Assembly (NCBI RefSeq): GCF_002067135.1
Contig: NZ_CP020105.1
Span: 2,914,001-2,978,000 of the forward strand
DNA from: Spirosoma rigui
Lineage (GTDB): Bacteria > Bacteroidota > Bacteroidia > Cytophagales > Spirosomataceae
DNA length: 64,000 bases
Reading direction: 5' to 3'
The position numbers and the translations under genes are program-made. The first letter of the stretch is position 1; each line of letters opens with the position of its first letter. This document shows positions 1 through 8,477 of the stretch, one piece after another. The notes under the pieces were generated by a model. The model saw only the letters and a list, made by a program, of their open reading frames with translations, made no database searches and was not told where the DNA came from.

Positions 1-1427
1 GGGTAATACAGGATTGGCTTGTCGGTACGCCAGCAGTGCGGGTAGGGGTGTTCGTACTTCTCTACCCGAAATGCTTTGTTTTCCTCCTTCAGCTTGATGG
101 CAATCAGGACATCGGTACCCTTGAAGTTCGGATCGGCACGCTCCTCGTCGGAGTAGTACTCTTCTTTTACATACCGCCCGGCGAAATCGGTGATTTCGTT
201 CACGAACCGGCCCTGCCGATCCACGATAGGTACGTCTTTCCCGGTTTCGTCCTTCACCATGATCGGCGGAATACCGGCCGCCTGCGCAACCCGGAAGTCG
301 TCGGCCCCGAACGTCGGCGAGGTGTGAACGATACCCGTACCGTCTTCGGTAGTCACGAAATCGCCCAGAATTACTCTGAACGCGGGAGCCGATGGCTGCA
401 CGTAGGGCATGAGCTGTTCATACTCGATATCAGTCAGGTGTTCGCCTTTGAACTCCATGACCACGGCCCATGGAATAGGCTGACTGGCGTTGTGCTCGCT
501 CAAAGAATAGGCGTCGAAAGCCGGGTCGTACATGTTCTCAACGCGGTTTTTCTCGGCAAACCACCGGTTCACCAGCGCTTTCGCCAGTACTACGTTGACG
601 AGTTGGTAGGTATAGGCGTTGAACGTCCTGACAAGAACGTAGTCGATATCCTTGCCTACGGTTAAGGCCGAGTTGGCCGGGAGGGTCCAGGGGGTGGTGG
701 TCCAGGCCAGGATGTAGATATCATCTGATTCAGCCGCGTCGAACAGGTATGCTGACTTGCCGGTAAGTTTGGCTTTGAACTGCGCCACTACGGTAGTGTC
801 GCGCACATCTTTGTAAGTGCCGGGCTGGTTAAGCTCGTGCGAACTCAGGCCCGTTCCTGCTTTGGGCGAATAAGGCTGGATGGTATAGCCTTTATAGAGT
901 AAACCCTTGTCATACAGCTGCCGAAGCAGACTCCAGACCGATTCGATGTACTCGTTCTTATAGGTAATATACGGATTATCGAGGTCGACCCAATAGCCCA
1001 TTTTCAGGGTCAGGTCGTTCCACTGGTCGGTAAACCGCATCACTGTTTCTCGGCACCGGCGGTTATAGTCCTCAACGCTGATCGTTTTGCCGATATCATC
1101 TTTGGTAATGCCCAGTTCCTTCTCGACCTGAAGCTCGATGGGGAGGCCATGGGTATCCCAGCCGCCCTTCCGGTCGACCTGGAAGCCGCGCAGGGTTTTA
1201 TACCGACAAAAAATATCTTTGATAGTCCGGGCCATTACGTGGTGAATGCCTGGCGTGCCGTTGGCGGAGGGGGGGCCTTCGTAGAACGTAAACCGCTGTC
1301 CTGGCGCGTCGGGTTGCCCCTCGCGCAGCGAAACGGACTGTTCAAACACCTGATGCTGGTTCCAGTAAGTCAACACCTCGGCCGCGACCTGCGCGTAATC
1401 GAGGGATTCATATTGCTGATATGTCAC
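1..1427 (-). CDS. ileS: Isoleucyl-tRNA synthetase, N-terminal part (runs off left edge)
   Basis: Charges tRNA-Ile with isoleucine in the cytoplasm. About 475 N-terminal residues are present; the rest lies beyond the left edge. The reverse-strand translation contains the class I signature in the form GPPSANGTPGIHH (residues 51-63, the HIGH-like site), then GWDTHGLP and, close to the edge, YPHCWRTDKP, all typical of IleRS; the last part belongs to the editing (CP1) region. The start is taken as GTG at 1427-1425 because an in-frame TAG lies five codons upstream and no ATG occurs between. A TAnnTTTG -7 box at 1477-1470 would give a leader of about 35 nt. A terminator hairpin at 1537-1561 separates the gene from the upstream minus-strand gene. 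Identity is secure; the exact start is moderately sure. Confidence 0.95.
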   Translation of the reverse strand, partial: MTYQQYESLDYAQVAAEVLTYWNQHQVFEQSVSLREGQPDAPGQRFTFYEGPPSANGTPGIHHVMARTIKDIFCRYKTLRGFQVDRKGGWDTHGLPIELQVEKELGITKDDIGKTISVEDYNRRCRETVMRFTDQWNDLTLKMGYWVDLDNPYITYKNEYIESVWSLLRQLYDKGLLYKGYTIQPYSPKAGTGLSSHELNQPGTYKDVRDTTVVAQFKAKLTGKSAYLFDAAESDDIYILAWTTTPWTLPANSALTVGKDIDYVLVRTFNAYTYQLVNVVLAKALVNRWFAEKNRVENMYDPAFDAYSLSEHNASQPIPWAVVMEFKGEHLTDIEYEQLMPYVQPSAPAFRVILGDFVTTEDGTGIVHTSPTFGADDFRVAQAAGIPPIMVKDETGKDVPIVDRQGRFVNEITDFAGRYVKEEYYSDEERADPNFKGTDVLIAIKLKEENKAFRVEKYEHPYPHCWRTDKPILYY

Positions 1428-1469
1428 GTCTGATAGGATCTAATCGCCCGTGCGACTGAAAAATAAGTG

Positions 1470-1477
1470 CAAAGATA
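1470..1477 (-). promoter_or_regulatory. Putative -7 promoter element of ileS
   Basis: On the minus strand this reads TATCTTTG, a full match to the Bacteroidota -7 consensus TAnnTTTG, 42 nt before the ileS GTG. No clear -33 TTG lies at the usual 19-21 nt spacing, so only the -7 box is claimed. Confidence 0.55.
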
Positions 1478-1536
1478 CGGAAATCGTTGGGGGCACCGGC
1501 GGCTCCAATCGACAAACCCGATGTGGTGGCAACAAA

Positions 1537-1561
1537 AAAGCGAACTGCCGTGGTTCGCTTT
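1537..1561 (-). terminator. Intrinsic terminator upstream of ileS
   Basis: Nine-base arms AAAGCGAAC and GTTCGCTTT around a 7-nt loop. On the minus strand the hairpin is followed by a run of six T. It probably ends transcription from the minus-strand gene at 1831-2370 before the ileS promoter. The rest of the 400-bp gap (1428-1830) holds this hairpin, the ileS promoter and a longer hairpin at 1691-1741; no convincing gene was seen there. Confidence 0.7.
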
Positions 1562-1690
1562 CGTACGTACAGGAATCGGCACGAGCCTTAAACGGCCCCT
1601 GTAGTATTAATTTCGTCAATAATAGCGATGAACTGGGCTATCGGTAATTCGGTTGCCGGGACATCAGCGATAAAGGAAAGAGTTTTCCAG

Positions 1691-1741
1691 CACAATCGTG
1701 TCCATAAGCCAACTCATAGTTGACTTGTGGACATGATTGTG
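1691..1741. repeat. Long hairpin (24-bp arms, 3-nt loop)
   Basis: Arms 1691-1714 and 1718-1741 pair over 24 positions with three non-Watson-Crick positions, around the loop CAT. It lies between ileS and the minus-strand gene starting at 2370. No T-run follows, so it may be an RNA-stability or palindromic repeat element and not a classical terminator. Confidence 0.6.
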
Positions 1742-1830
1742 CGCTAACAACTAATAAAACGGCAACGAACTATCTATAACGTTCATCAGGGGAAAAGCCG
1801 GGCCATGCGAAACACACCGTAACTCCGCAA

Positions 1831-2370
1831 CTACTCCTCCGTGTCGTCCCGTTTCCGAAGAGTCTGGATCACTTTTCCGTTCTCCACCAGTCGGGTGCGT
1901 AGTACGGTCTGTTTGGGAATGGCAACAACCAGGATGGGTTGCGACATGACCAGCTGGGGAGCGGCAGAGGTCGTATCTTTCAGGCGAATGTAGCGGACGG
2001 TGAGGGTCGAATCCTGGACGAATACCTTACTGATCGATAGTTTGGGCGGCTTGTTGGTGGGGGGAATGGCTACACCAATCACCATTTCCTTGTTGAAGTT
2101 AGCCTGATCGGCGCGTTTGCTCACCACGGCAGCCAGTCCGCTGGCCGCTGGTTTGAATACCTGCCAGAACGTTTCAGGCTGTTCAAACACAAAAAGGGTT
2201 GGCTTGCCCTTATTCACGGGTGCATCGCTGCTCAGCACGTAACCAGAAAGCATGCGATACTTTAAATTGACCTGCGCCAGAGCAAACAGGCTGAATAACA
2301 AGAGGGTAAGAACAAGAACGGAGGATACAGAAAAACGAATTCGAAGTGAAGAGGAAGACGAAAAAAACAT
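1831..2370 (-). CDS. Exported hypothetical protein with a PrcB-like C-terminal region
   Basis: Protein of 179 residues. Residues 13-33 form one strongly hydrophobic segment ending ALAQ, read as a signal peptide or membrane anchor. The segment FNKEMVIGV followed by beta-strand-like text and IPKQTVLRTR resembles the C-terminal PrcB domain (FSKEM...VV.IPK), named for a protease-complex subunit; this is a motif impression only. The run of six serines and the short charged tail (RKRDDTEE) look like linker or surface segments. It is encoded upstream of ileS on the same strand but separated by a terminator, so co-function is not implied. The start is the first ATG, only 87 bp from the stop of the upstream lipoprotein gene. 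Confidence 0.6.
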   Translation of the reverse strand: MFFSSSSSLRIRFSVSSVLVLTLLLFSLFALAQVNLKYRMLSGYVLSSDAPVNKGKPTLFVFEQPETFWQVFKPAASGLAAVVSKRADQANFNKEMVIGVAIPPTNKPPKLSISKVFVQDSTLTVRYIRLKDTTSAAPQLVMSQPILVVAIPKQTVLRTRLVENGKVIQTLRKRDDTEE

Positions 2371-2456
2371 AAATACACTAAAACTATATGATAACAGTAC
2401 CTTTCTAACGGCTGTTATCCCTGTTTCGGTGTGTAAAATAGGTTAAAATGTGCCTT

Positions 2457-3014
2457 TTACTCAGGCCGGCGGCTAGTGGCGTTCACGGCATTCGTGAGGC
2501 TCATACCAGCGACATTAAAGCAGGAGTTTTGATTATCGCTCTGACACTCGAACAGATCGAACGTCTGAATGTCGGGATCGAGCCGCTCGAAATAAAGAAT
2601 AAAGGAAACCCGCTCATCATTTTTAATTTCACGCGTTTCGGGCGTCATTGGTATGCCCTCCGTTTTAACCAGCCTGAACGTCCGCTTGCCGTCTGACGAT
2701 GCCAGCACAGCTTTTGGGTTGAAGGAAATGCTGCTGGAGCCGTAGAAATTACTGTTACGGTCGTTGGGGTCCTTGCTGAACGTAATGTACAGCACCGTGT
2801 AGCTGGCCGTTAGCCGGATGTCTGTTACCCGGATATCCGGGTCCTGCGAATGACCCAGACCGCCGGTCGGATCGGGCAGCAGTTGTTTCCTGACGGCATA
2901 CTCAGGCTTATTAGGCTGGTAGTACTCAGCTGCATCGGCCGGAGCCGTGAGCTTGGGCGTCCGATTGGCGGTACAGGCCGAGACGAGCAACAGGAGTGCA
3001 AGACAGCGTTTCAT
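2457..3014 (-). CDS. Hypothetical lipoprotein
   Basis: Protein of 185 residues with a short basic start, a leucine-rich core and a lipobox LVSAC (cysteine 14), so it should be lipidated and anchored in the cell envelope. The mature part is beta-rich by eye (alternating residues such as YTVLYITF) and includes two cysteines near the C-terminus (FECQSDNQNSC) that could form a disulfide. I do not recognise a family. It is followed after 86 bp by the PrcB-like gene on the same strand; the two envelope proteins may be co-transcribed. The start is the only ATG that leaves a normal signal peptide. Confidence 0.6.
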   Translation of the reverse strand: MKRCLALLLLVSACTANRTPKLTAPADAAEYYQPNKPEYAVRKQLLPDPTGGLGHSQDPDIRVTDIRLTASYTVLYITFSKDPNDRNSNFYGSSSISFNPKAVLASSDGKRTFRLVKTEGIPMTPETREIKNDERVSFILYFERLDPDIQTFDLFECQSDNQNSCFNVAGMSLTNAVNATSRRPE

Positions 3015-3034
3015 GCCTCTAAAATACAGTATTT

Positions 3035-3095
3035 AGCGTTTATATGCATCAGAATACGCGCTAATGAGCCTACGGTTCTGATGCCTATAAACGCT
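3035..3095. repeat. Inverted repeat, 20-bp arms with 21-bp spacer
   Basis: Arms 3035-3054 and 3076-3095 match with one mismatch. It sits between the eboF stop (3121) and the lipoprotein start (3014), both minus strand, and is either the terminator of the ebo transcript or an operator for the lipoprotein gene. No T-run is seen. Confidence 0.6.
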
Positions 3096-3120
3096 ATGCG
3101 GCCGGCCGGGCGATGCCTGT

Positions 3121-4512
3121 TCAGGCCAGGACGTTGGCAGTAAGGGTTTCCCAGATTCGATCGTAGACGGCTGTAGCCGCTATACTGTCGTCAGAATCGG
3201 ACTGGCCGCTGGCCGACGACGATACGAAAACCGGTTTGTAATCCCGTTCCGTAACCAGCCGCCCGTGCGATCCTTTGATCAGCGTCGCGTCCAGCGAAAT
3301 CACGTTCATCAGATACCGGAAACCGAGCATCTTACGCCCCAGTTTATAACCGGCTTTGAGCTTGACGAGCGGATTGGTCTGGTCCATGAACATCTCGACG
3401 GGGTCGTAGCCGGGTTTCTGGTGGATAGCAACCAGCCGGGCGAAATCCGGAGCCCGGGCATCGTCGAGCCAGTAATAGTAGGTGAACCAGCTATCGGCGT
3501 CGGCGACGATCACAAATTCACCCGACCGCTCATGGTCGAGATGGTAGTCTTTCTGCTGGGTTTTGTCCAGAACCAGTTCAATACCCGGGGTATTCTCCAG
3601 TATGGTCTGCACCTGTTCATACACCGCCGGGTCGTTCACGTATACGTTGGCAAACTGGTGGTCGGCGGTAGCGAAAGCGGGTGATGCACCTGCATCGAAC
3701 AGTTCCAGGCCGCGTTCTTCGCGGTACCGGATCAAACCGGCTTCCCGCAAAATCCGGTTGATGTGGATGGGCTTGCTGACGTTGGTGATGCCGTATTCCG
3801 ACAGCACGATTACTTCGGCCCCCTGTTTTTCGTAGTATTCGATCAGATCACGGCACACGTCGTCTACTTCGCGTAGGTCGTTGCCGATCTTGCTGAAGTC
3901 CTGACCAAACTTTTGCAGGCAGTAATCAAGGTGCGGCAGGTAAATCAGCGTCAGCGTTGGGTTGTGCCATTTGTCAACCAGCATCGACGCGTCGGCAATC
4001 CAGCGGGTCGATTTGATGGTTGTGGCGGGACCCCAGAACTGGAACAGGGGGAACGTGCCGAGTTCCTGCTGCAACCGGTCCCGCAGGTCGCCGGGCTGGG
4101 TGTAGCAATCGGGCAATTTCAGCCCGTCGGAGGGATACTGCGGCCGGGGCGTACACGAAAAGTCGGCGGTGGAGTACATATTATACCACCAGAACATTTT
4201 GGAGACAGTAAACGAGGGGTCCAGCTTTTTGGCCCGATCCCAGATCTTTTCACCCTGCACCAGTTTGTTCGACTGTTTCCAGAACTTCACTTCGGCATCG
4301 GTACGGTCGTACCAGCCATTGCCCAGGATACCGTGTTCGCTGGGCCATTTGCCCGTTACGTAGGTCGACTGTACCGATGTAGTAACGGCCGGGAGCATGG
4401 GATCGATGGTGGCCTGGCGTTTACCGGCAAACCATTTTTTCAGAAAGGGTGTGTGCTCGCCAATCAGCGAATAGGACAAACCCACAACGTCGAGTACTAC
4501 GGTCTTTTGCAT
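3121..4512 (-). CDS. eboF: EboF-like nucleotide pyrophosphatase/phosphodiesterase
   Basis: Alkaline phosphatase-superfamily enzyme of the type I phosphodiesterase/nucleotide pyrophosphatase group, 463 residues from the ATG at 4512. Metal-site text is visible: VVLDVVG (Asp8), PAVTTSVQSTYVTG with the likely threonine nucleophile at 44-45, PSEHGI (His60), then LPHLDY, VLSEYGI and TADHQFANV with further metal ligands. The open frame extends to 4590, but that would overlap eboE by 31 bp and add an atypical leader, so ATG 4512 is preferred. It lies 47 bp after eboE on the same strand, as the last gene of an eboD-eboE-eboF run. In ebo clusters this enzyme is thought to act on a precursor in the export or processing step; its substrate is unknown. 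Confidence 0.85.
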   Translation of the reverse strand: MQKTVVLDVVGLSYSLIGEHTPFLKKWFAGKRQATIDPMLPAVTTSVQSTYVTGKWPSEHGILGNGWYDRTDAEVKFWKQSNKLVQGEKIWDRAKKLDPSFTVSKMFWWYNMYSTADFSCTPRPQYPSDGLKLPDCYTQPGDLRDRLQQELGTFPLFQFWGPATTIKSTRWIADASMLVDKWHNPTLTLIYLPHLDYCLQKFGQDFSKIGNDLREVDDVCRDLIEYYEKQGAEVIVLSEYGITNVSKPIHINRILREAGLIRYREERGLELFDAGASPAFATADHQFANVYVNDPAVYEQVQTILENTPGIELVLDKTQQKDYHLDHERSGEFVIVADADSWFTYYYWLDDARAPDFARLVAIHQKPGYDPVEMFMDQTNPLVKLKAGYKLGRKMLGFRYLMNVISLDATLIKGSHGRLVTERDYKPVFVSSSASGQSDSDDSIAATAVYDRIWETLTANVLA

Positions 4513-4559
4513 ATCAGTTCGGGACAGGCCTGGTCGGGGAGCAGATCGCGGGTCGATCG

Positions 4560-5795
4560 CTACGCCTGCACGCCCGTCAGTAAATACCATTTCATTTCGC
4601 GCTCAATCGAATCTACCAGGTTAAGCTTCAAATCGTCGGGTAGAACGTCCCAGGTATAGGTTTCGATCTCCATCTGGTTTGTAAACGGACGTTCGGCCAG
4701 CAAGTTGTTTACCGTAACAATATCATCCTGCGTCGAGTGCAACACCCCATATTTGTTCACAAAGATTGGCACGTGGAAGTGCGATCGCCATTCGACATGG
4801 TCATCGTTGAAAGCGGCCAGCGCGTCAGGCAGATCCCTGAATCGGAGCAACTCGCCCGACTTGGTCCGTGCTACCACCTGGTGCAGATAGGTGGGTTCGT
4901 TGAACTGCGCGAATGCCTGCCGGATGGTCTCCCGCTCCGGGTCGGGCGCATCGGGGAACGTTGCTTTTAACGCGGCACTGACCTGAATTTTACCGACACG
5001 CAGTCCAAACTCCCTGAGCTTTTCGAGTACATCGGCCGGCCGTTCGTAGCCTACCGCAAAGTGGCATACGTCATAGCACAGCCGGACGTGGTCGCAGATG
5101 GCCGTTTCGGCTTCTTCGTCGGTCATCCCAAAGGTTTCGGTCAGCTGTTCAAGCCCCATCGGAATCAGGTAGTCCGTAAACCAGGCAATGAACTCGTCGG
5201 ACGTTTCAATGACACCGTCGGGCTCGGGTTCCAGATCGAGGTGCATGAGCCGGTCGGTTTGTCGGTGAAGCCGGATCAGGTCGGCAACCACGTCGAGCAC
5301 ATTCTGGGTCGTTTGCGACAGGATATAGTCACGGGCGGCCGGCTGCTCCCATTCGAACCAGTAACGGTAGGAGAGGGGCGAGGTCGAAACGCCCCCCGGA
5401 ATTGGGTTGCCGAGTTCATCGACCGGCAACAGGACTGACAGGATACGAAAGAGCCGTTTGGTGTATTCAACGCGGGCCTCGGTTGTCCAGTCGGGCGTGT
5501 GGACCTGATCTTTAACAACTATGTTGTGGAAACCACCAAAGGGAAACCCGTTCATGGTGAACACGTAGCAGCCGTTATCGGCCAGCCATTGCTGGAACGC
5601 AACCAGGTTTTCGGGTTGCTCCAGCTCTTCGCTGGCTACGTTCGACAGCCGCAGTCCCAATCCGAATGGTTGGTCGGGTGAACGGCGTTTTTTTAGCTCC
5701 GGTACCGATGCCCGCAGCGCGGCAAAGTGATCGGCCCAGGTCTCGCCCGCGTGGATGTTCGTGCAGTACCCGAGGTGTCCGAGGGGAGTTTTCAT
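4560..5795 (-). CDS. eboE: EboE, metabolite traffic protein (TIM-barrel, xylose isomerase-like)
   Basis: Protein of 411 residues starting MKTPLGHLGYCTNIHAGETW, the N-terminus expected of EboE. It belongs to the sugar phosphate isomerase/AP-endonuclease-like TIM-barrel group; acidic and histidine text that may bind metal includes HLDLEPEPDG, CYDVCHFAVGYE and KIQVSAALK. No signal peptide, so cytoplasmic. It lies 48 bp downstream of the eboD stop and 47 bp upstream of the eboF start, so the three probably form one transcript. Work on the cyanobacterial ebo cluster links it to moving a scytonemin precursor to the periplasm; no scytonemin genes are seen here, so the cargo is unknown. Family assignment is strong, reaction unknown. 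Confidence 0.88.
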   Translation of the reverse strand: MKTPLGHLGYCTNIHAGETWADHFAALRASVPELKKRRSPDQPFGLGLRLSNVASEELEQPENLVAFQQWLADNGCYVFTMNGFPFGGFHNIVVKDQVHTPDWTTEARVEYTKRLFRILSVLLPVDELGNPIPGGVSTSPLSYRYWFEWEQPAARDYILSQTTQNVLDVVADLIRLHRQTDRLMHLDLEPEPDGVIETSDEFIAWFTDYLIPMGLEQLTETFGMTDEEAETAICDHVRLCYDVCHFAVGYERPADVLEKLREFGLRVGKIQVSAALKATFPDAPDPERETIRQAFAQFNEPTYLHQVVARTKSGELLRFRDLPDALAAFNDDHVEWRSHFHVPIFVNKYGVLHSTQDDIVTVNNLLAERPFTNQMEIETYTWDVLPDDLKLNLVDSIEREMKWYLLTGVQA

Positions 5796-5843
5796 GGATG
5801 CGTAGAATCAACCACAAAGCCAGGACTCCGTGGTTACTAAAAA

Positions 5844-7007
5844 CTAGACCGTAGTGGATAATTCGTTCTGGCGGAGAGTCGCAATGGCCTGGCGTACGCC
5901 GTCGTTGGTGATTTCGTGAACCTCAACGCCCCGGCCAATGGCCTGCAGCAGCATGATCGTGAGCCGACCGCCGAGGTGCTCGCGGAACTCTGCCAGACCC
6001 CGAAGAAGCCCTTCGCTGTTATCCGCATCGAGGAGCGGGTTATAGAGCGAGAATCCAAGCGTCCGCAGGGTTGCCAGTACCCGGTCGGTGTCGTCATTGG
6101 TGAGCCAGCCGAGCTGGTTGGAGTAAAGCGTGTCGAGGGCAATACCAATGGCAACAGCCTCGCCGTGGCGCAGTTCGAAGTTGGTTAACTGCTCCAGTTT
6201 ATGCGCGCTCCAGTGGCCGAAATCGAGGGGACGCGACGAACCCATCTCGAACGGGTCGCCACCAGCAATGTGCTGAAGGTGCATCTCGGCGCAGCGGTGA
6301 ACGAGGTACTGCATGGCTTCCATGTCGCGCATGGCCAGCAGATGGGCGTTGGCTTCGATCCAGCCGAAAAAAGTGCTGTCTTTGATGAGCGCTACCTTGA
6401 TGGCTTCCGAAATGCCGGCCCGCCAGTCGCGATCGTCGAGGGTCAGTAAAAAATCGCTGTCGTTGAAAACGGCGACGGGAGGGGCAAACGTACCAAGAAA
6501 ATTCTTTTTGCCCCGGTAATTCACCCCGTTCTTGACGCCAATGCCGGAGTCGTTCTGCGACAACACAGTGGTTGGAATACGAACATGGCGAATACCACGG
6601 TGCGAAATGGCGGCTGCATAGCCTACCAGGTCGAGAATCGATCCCCCGCCGACAGCAACGACGAACGAGTGCCGGTCAATACCATACTGGTCGATGGCGT
6701 TGACGATCTGCTCCACAAAGGCCGGATCGTTCTTGGCGCGCTCACCCCCCGGAATGATCAGTAAATCAGCGACGATCTCGACCCGGTCGGCCAGGGGGGC
6801 AAAATAGTCGAGGATGGCTGCCGGTAGTTGCGGGTGGGTGTCCACAACACCGGAGTCGAGCACGAATAATAATTTCTTACGCGTTTCTTCGGAGGCAGGC
6901 TTAACGAAGAAATCGGACAGGGTAGGATTGGTCTTTGTAAACAGGTGTTCGGTAAAAAAGACTGTATACGAAAACCGTACGCTGAAATCTTGCTGGAGGT
7001 TATTCAT
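5844..7007 (-). CDS. eboD: EboD, 3-dehydroquinate synthase-like sugar phosphate cyclase
   Basis: Sugar phosphate cyclase of the DHQ synthase superfamily, 387 residues from ATG 7007. NAD-binding text VAVGGGSILDLVG lies near residue 120; the lysine/asparagine active-site stretch LSQNDSGIGVKNGVN follows; metal ligands are the glutamate of GISEAIKVALIKD and the histidines of DFGHWSAHKLE and LRHGEAVAIG. The frame stays open to 7061, but the promoter box at 7047-7054 would then lie inside the gene, so ATG 7007 is chosen. It is the first gene of the eboD-E-F run. DHQ synthase relatives also make cyclitols such as valiolone and demethyl-4-deoxygadusol, so the product need not be dehydroquinate; the ebo context argues for a specialised cyclitol or a related product. 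Confidence 0.88.
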   Translation of the reverse strand: MNNLQQDFSVRFSYTVFFTEHLFTKTNPTLSDFFVKPASEETRKKLLFVLDSGVVDTHPQLPAAILDYFAPLADRVEIVADLLIIPGGERAKNDPAFVEQIVNAIDQYGIDRHSFVVAVGGGSILDLVGYAAAISHRGIRHVRIPTTVLSQNDSGIGVKNGVNYRGKKNFLGTFAPPVAVFNDSDFLLTLDDRDWRAGISEAIKVALIKDSTFFGWIEANAHLLAMRDMEAMQYLVHRCAEMHLQHIAGGDPFEMGSSRPLDFGHWSAHKLEQLTNFELRHGEAVAIGIALDTLYSNQLGWLTNDDTDRVLATLRTLGFSLYNPLLDADNSEGLLRGLAEFREHLGGRLTIMLLQAIGRGVEVHEITNDGVRQAIATLRQNELSTTV

Positions 7008-7046
7008 TGACGGATAAAGGCGGTTGAGCATACTGCCTTTATCCGT

Positions 7047-7054
7047 CAAAAATA
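7047..7054 (-). promoter_or_regulatory. Putative -7 promoter element of the eboDEF operon
   Basis: The minus strand reads TATTTTTG here, matching TAnnTTTG. It lies 40 nt before the preferred eboD ATG, in the short gap after the glycosyltransferase gene, so eboDEF can be transcribed separately from that gene. No -33 element is obvious. Confidence 0.5.
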
Positions 7055-7084
7055 CAAACAAATCAATTAAGGTTCCTTTTTAGC

Positions 7085-8071
7085 CTACCAATACAACACC
7101 TTGTATTTTATGGCTCCGTACAAGCGCCAGTAAACGGCCAGAAATGGCAGGGTAATGGCCGTCAGTATGGTCTGGGGCAGTTGGGCCGTAATCGACCGGT
7201 TGGGCAGGCGCTGCCAGACGAGATTTGTCGACAGGGTGGCCCAGATACCGAACGCAATAACAGCCGCGATGGTATTACCGGACAGCAGACTCATAAAGGC
7301 AATGGTTGAGGCCAGAACGGCCGCGTAGTACTCCACAATCAAACTGCGGTTAGTCTCAATACGTTGCCGGAACAGGCTGGGGTGTCGTTTATAGAGCAGC
7401 GCATCGTACCGGCTTTTTCGCTCATTGGCCAGCGGTGTAAACCAGGGCATTTCCTGCATCGGATGAATCACCACGGCTTCGGGACACTGGCTGATGGGAA
7501 TGCCCTTCTGAATGAAGTTAAACTGTAAATCGCGGTCCTGACGCCAGGCCGAGTCGTAGGCTTCCTCAAAACCGCCGACGCGTTCCAGCGCCGATTTGCG
7601 GCAAAAGCAGTTGGCCGAGATAAACTCACCCGTTTCGACGCATAACGCCTTTGGGTCGAGCGGGGTGGTACTGCCGGGCACGGTAAGGCGCAACTGCCCC
7701 GTTGCCACCTGCGCGCCCCGTTCGAAACTCACCAGCGCTGCCGACAGCCAGTCGGGCTGGGGGAGGCAGTCATCGTCGGTGAAGGCAATGATCTGGCCCC
7801 GGGCCGCTTTCCAGCCCCGGTTGCGGGCTGCTGCGAAGCCCAGCTGTGTTGGCTGGGGCAAGTAACGTACTTCCAGTGGCCGGCCCGACTGGGCTATCTG
7901 ACGGGTGAACAGCGAAACGGCCGTTGCCGTGCCGGACGAATGACCATCGTCGACGACGATCACTTCGAACTGGTTCCTGGGAAGTCGTTGTCGACCCAGG
8001 GCATCCAGGCATTTTAACAGCAATGCCGGATGCTGGTACGTTGAAATAACGACTGAGAATTGCGGAATCAT
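7085..8071 (-). CDS. Family 2 glycosyltransferase with C-terminal membrane segments
   Basis: Transfers a sugar from a nucleotide- or lipid-activated donor; the acceptor is unknown. Protein of 328 residues. The GT-A fold is shown by FSVVISTYQHP at the N-terminus, VIVVDDGHSSG near residue 40 and the metal-binding TDDDC near residue 100; WRQDRDLQF near residue 185 resembles the ED/Q-RD catalytic region. Two or three hydrophobic stretches between about 245 and 320 anchor it at the inner face of the membrane. It is immediately upstream of eboD on the same strand (77-bp gap with its own -7 box), so it may decorate the ebo product, but that is only context. The next 400 bp (8072-8477) hold no convincing gene. 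Confidence 0.82.
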   Translation of the reverse strand: MIPQFSVVISTYQHPALLLKCLDALGRQRLPRNQFEVIVVDDGHSSGTATAVSLFTRQIAQSGRPLEVRYLPQPTQLGFAAARNRGWKAARGQIIAFTDDDCLPQPDWLSAALVSFERGAQVATGQLRLTVPGSTTPLDPKALCVETGEFISANCFCRKSALERVGGFEEAYDSAWRQDRDLQFNFIQKGIPISQCPEAVVIHPMQEMPWFTPLANERKSRYDALLYKRHPSLFRQRIETNRSLIVEYYAAVLASTIAFMSLLSGNTIAAVIAFGIWATLSTNLVWQRLPNRSITAQLPQTILTAITLPFLAVYWRLYGAIKYKVLYW

Positions 8072-8354
8072 GAGGAGGTAGAGAGATGATTAGGTAGTTT
8101 ACATTCCGTTGCATAAAGCACCTGGCAGCAGGTGATCCTGCCTGGAACCAGGACAAAGGGAGAGCGAACCGGACCTGACCAATGGATAAGCGGGTAGGGT
8201 ACTTACACGTCGACAGGCTATTAGTAATACTATATTCTACCTGTACTTCCATGCAAATTTGGGGCCGTAATCGGCGCATTGTCTTCAAAGGCTATAGAAT
8301 TCAGAGTATACGGGTTTATACAATTGTACGACACAGCATGAAAGGGGAATCTAT

Positions 8355-8362
8355 TAGCTTTG
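8355..8362 (+). promoter_or_regulatory. Putative -7 element for the SDR gene
   Basis: TAGCTTTG matches TAnnTTTG about 115 nt before the SDR start at 8478. An imperfect 9-bp hairpin lies at 8417-8440 in the resulting leader (ACAACCGGG / CCTGGTTGT). No -33 box at standard spacing. Confidence 0.35.
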
Positions 8363-8477
8363 TAAGGCTTTAAATCGGCTTTTGGGCTGTACATCAGCCG
8401 CAGGGAAACTTATCGTACAACCGGGTATCTGCCTGGTTGTGAACACGCATTGACTTCATTCTTATACTTCTGTTCTT

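Noticed and set aside
36..1433. Plus-strand frames at 36-665 and 1149-1433
   Set aside because: Antisense to ileS, whose reverse-strand translation carries clear IleRS motifs.
1450..1647. Plus-strand frame of 65 residues between ileS and the PrcB-like gene
   Set aside because: Overlaps the ileS promoter box and the terminator hairpin; composition does not look like protein.
8182..8373. Plus-strand frame of 63 residues upstream of the SDR gene
   Set aside because: No homology by eye, no start signal, and it covers the likely promoter.
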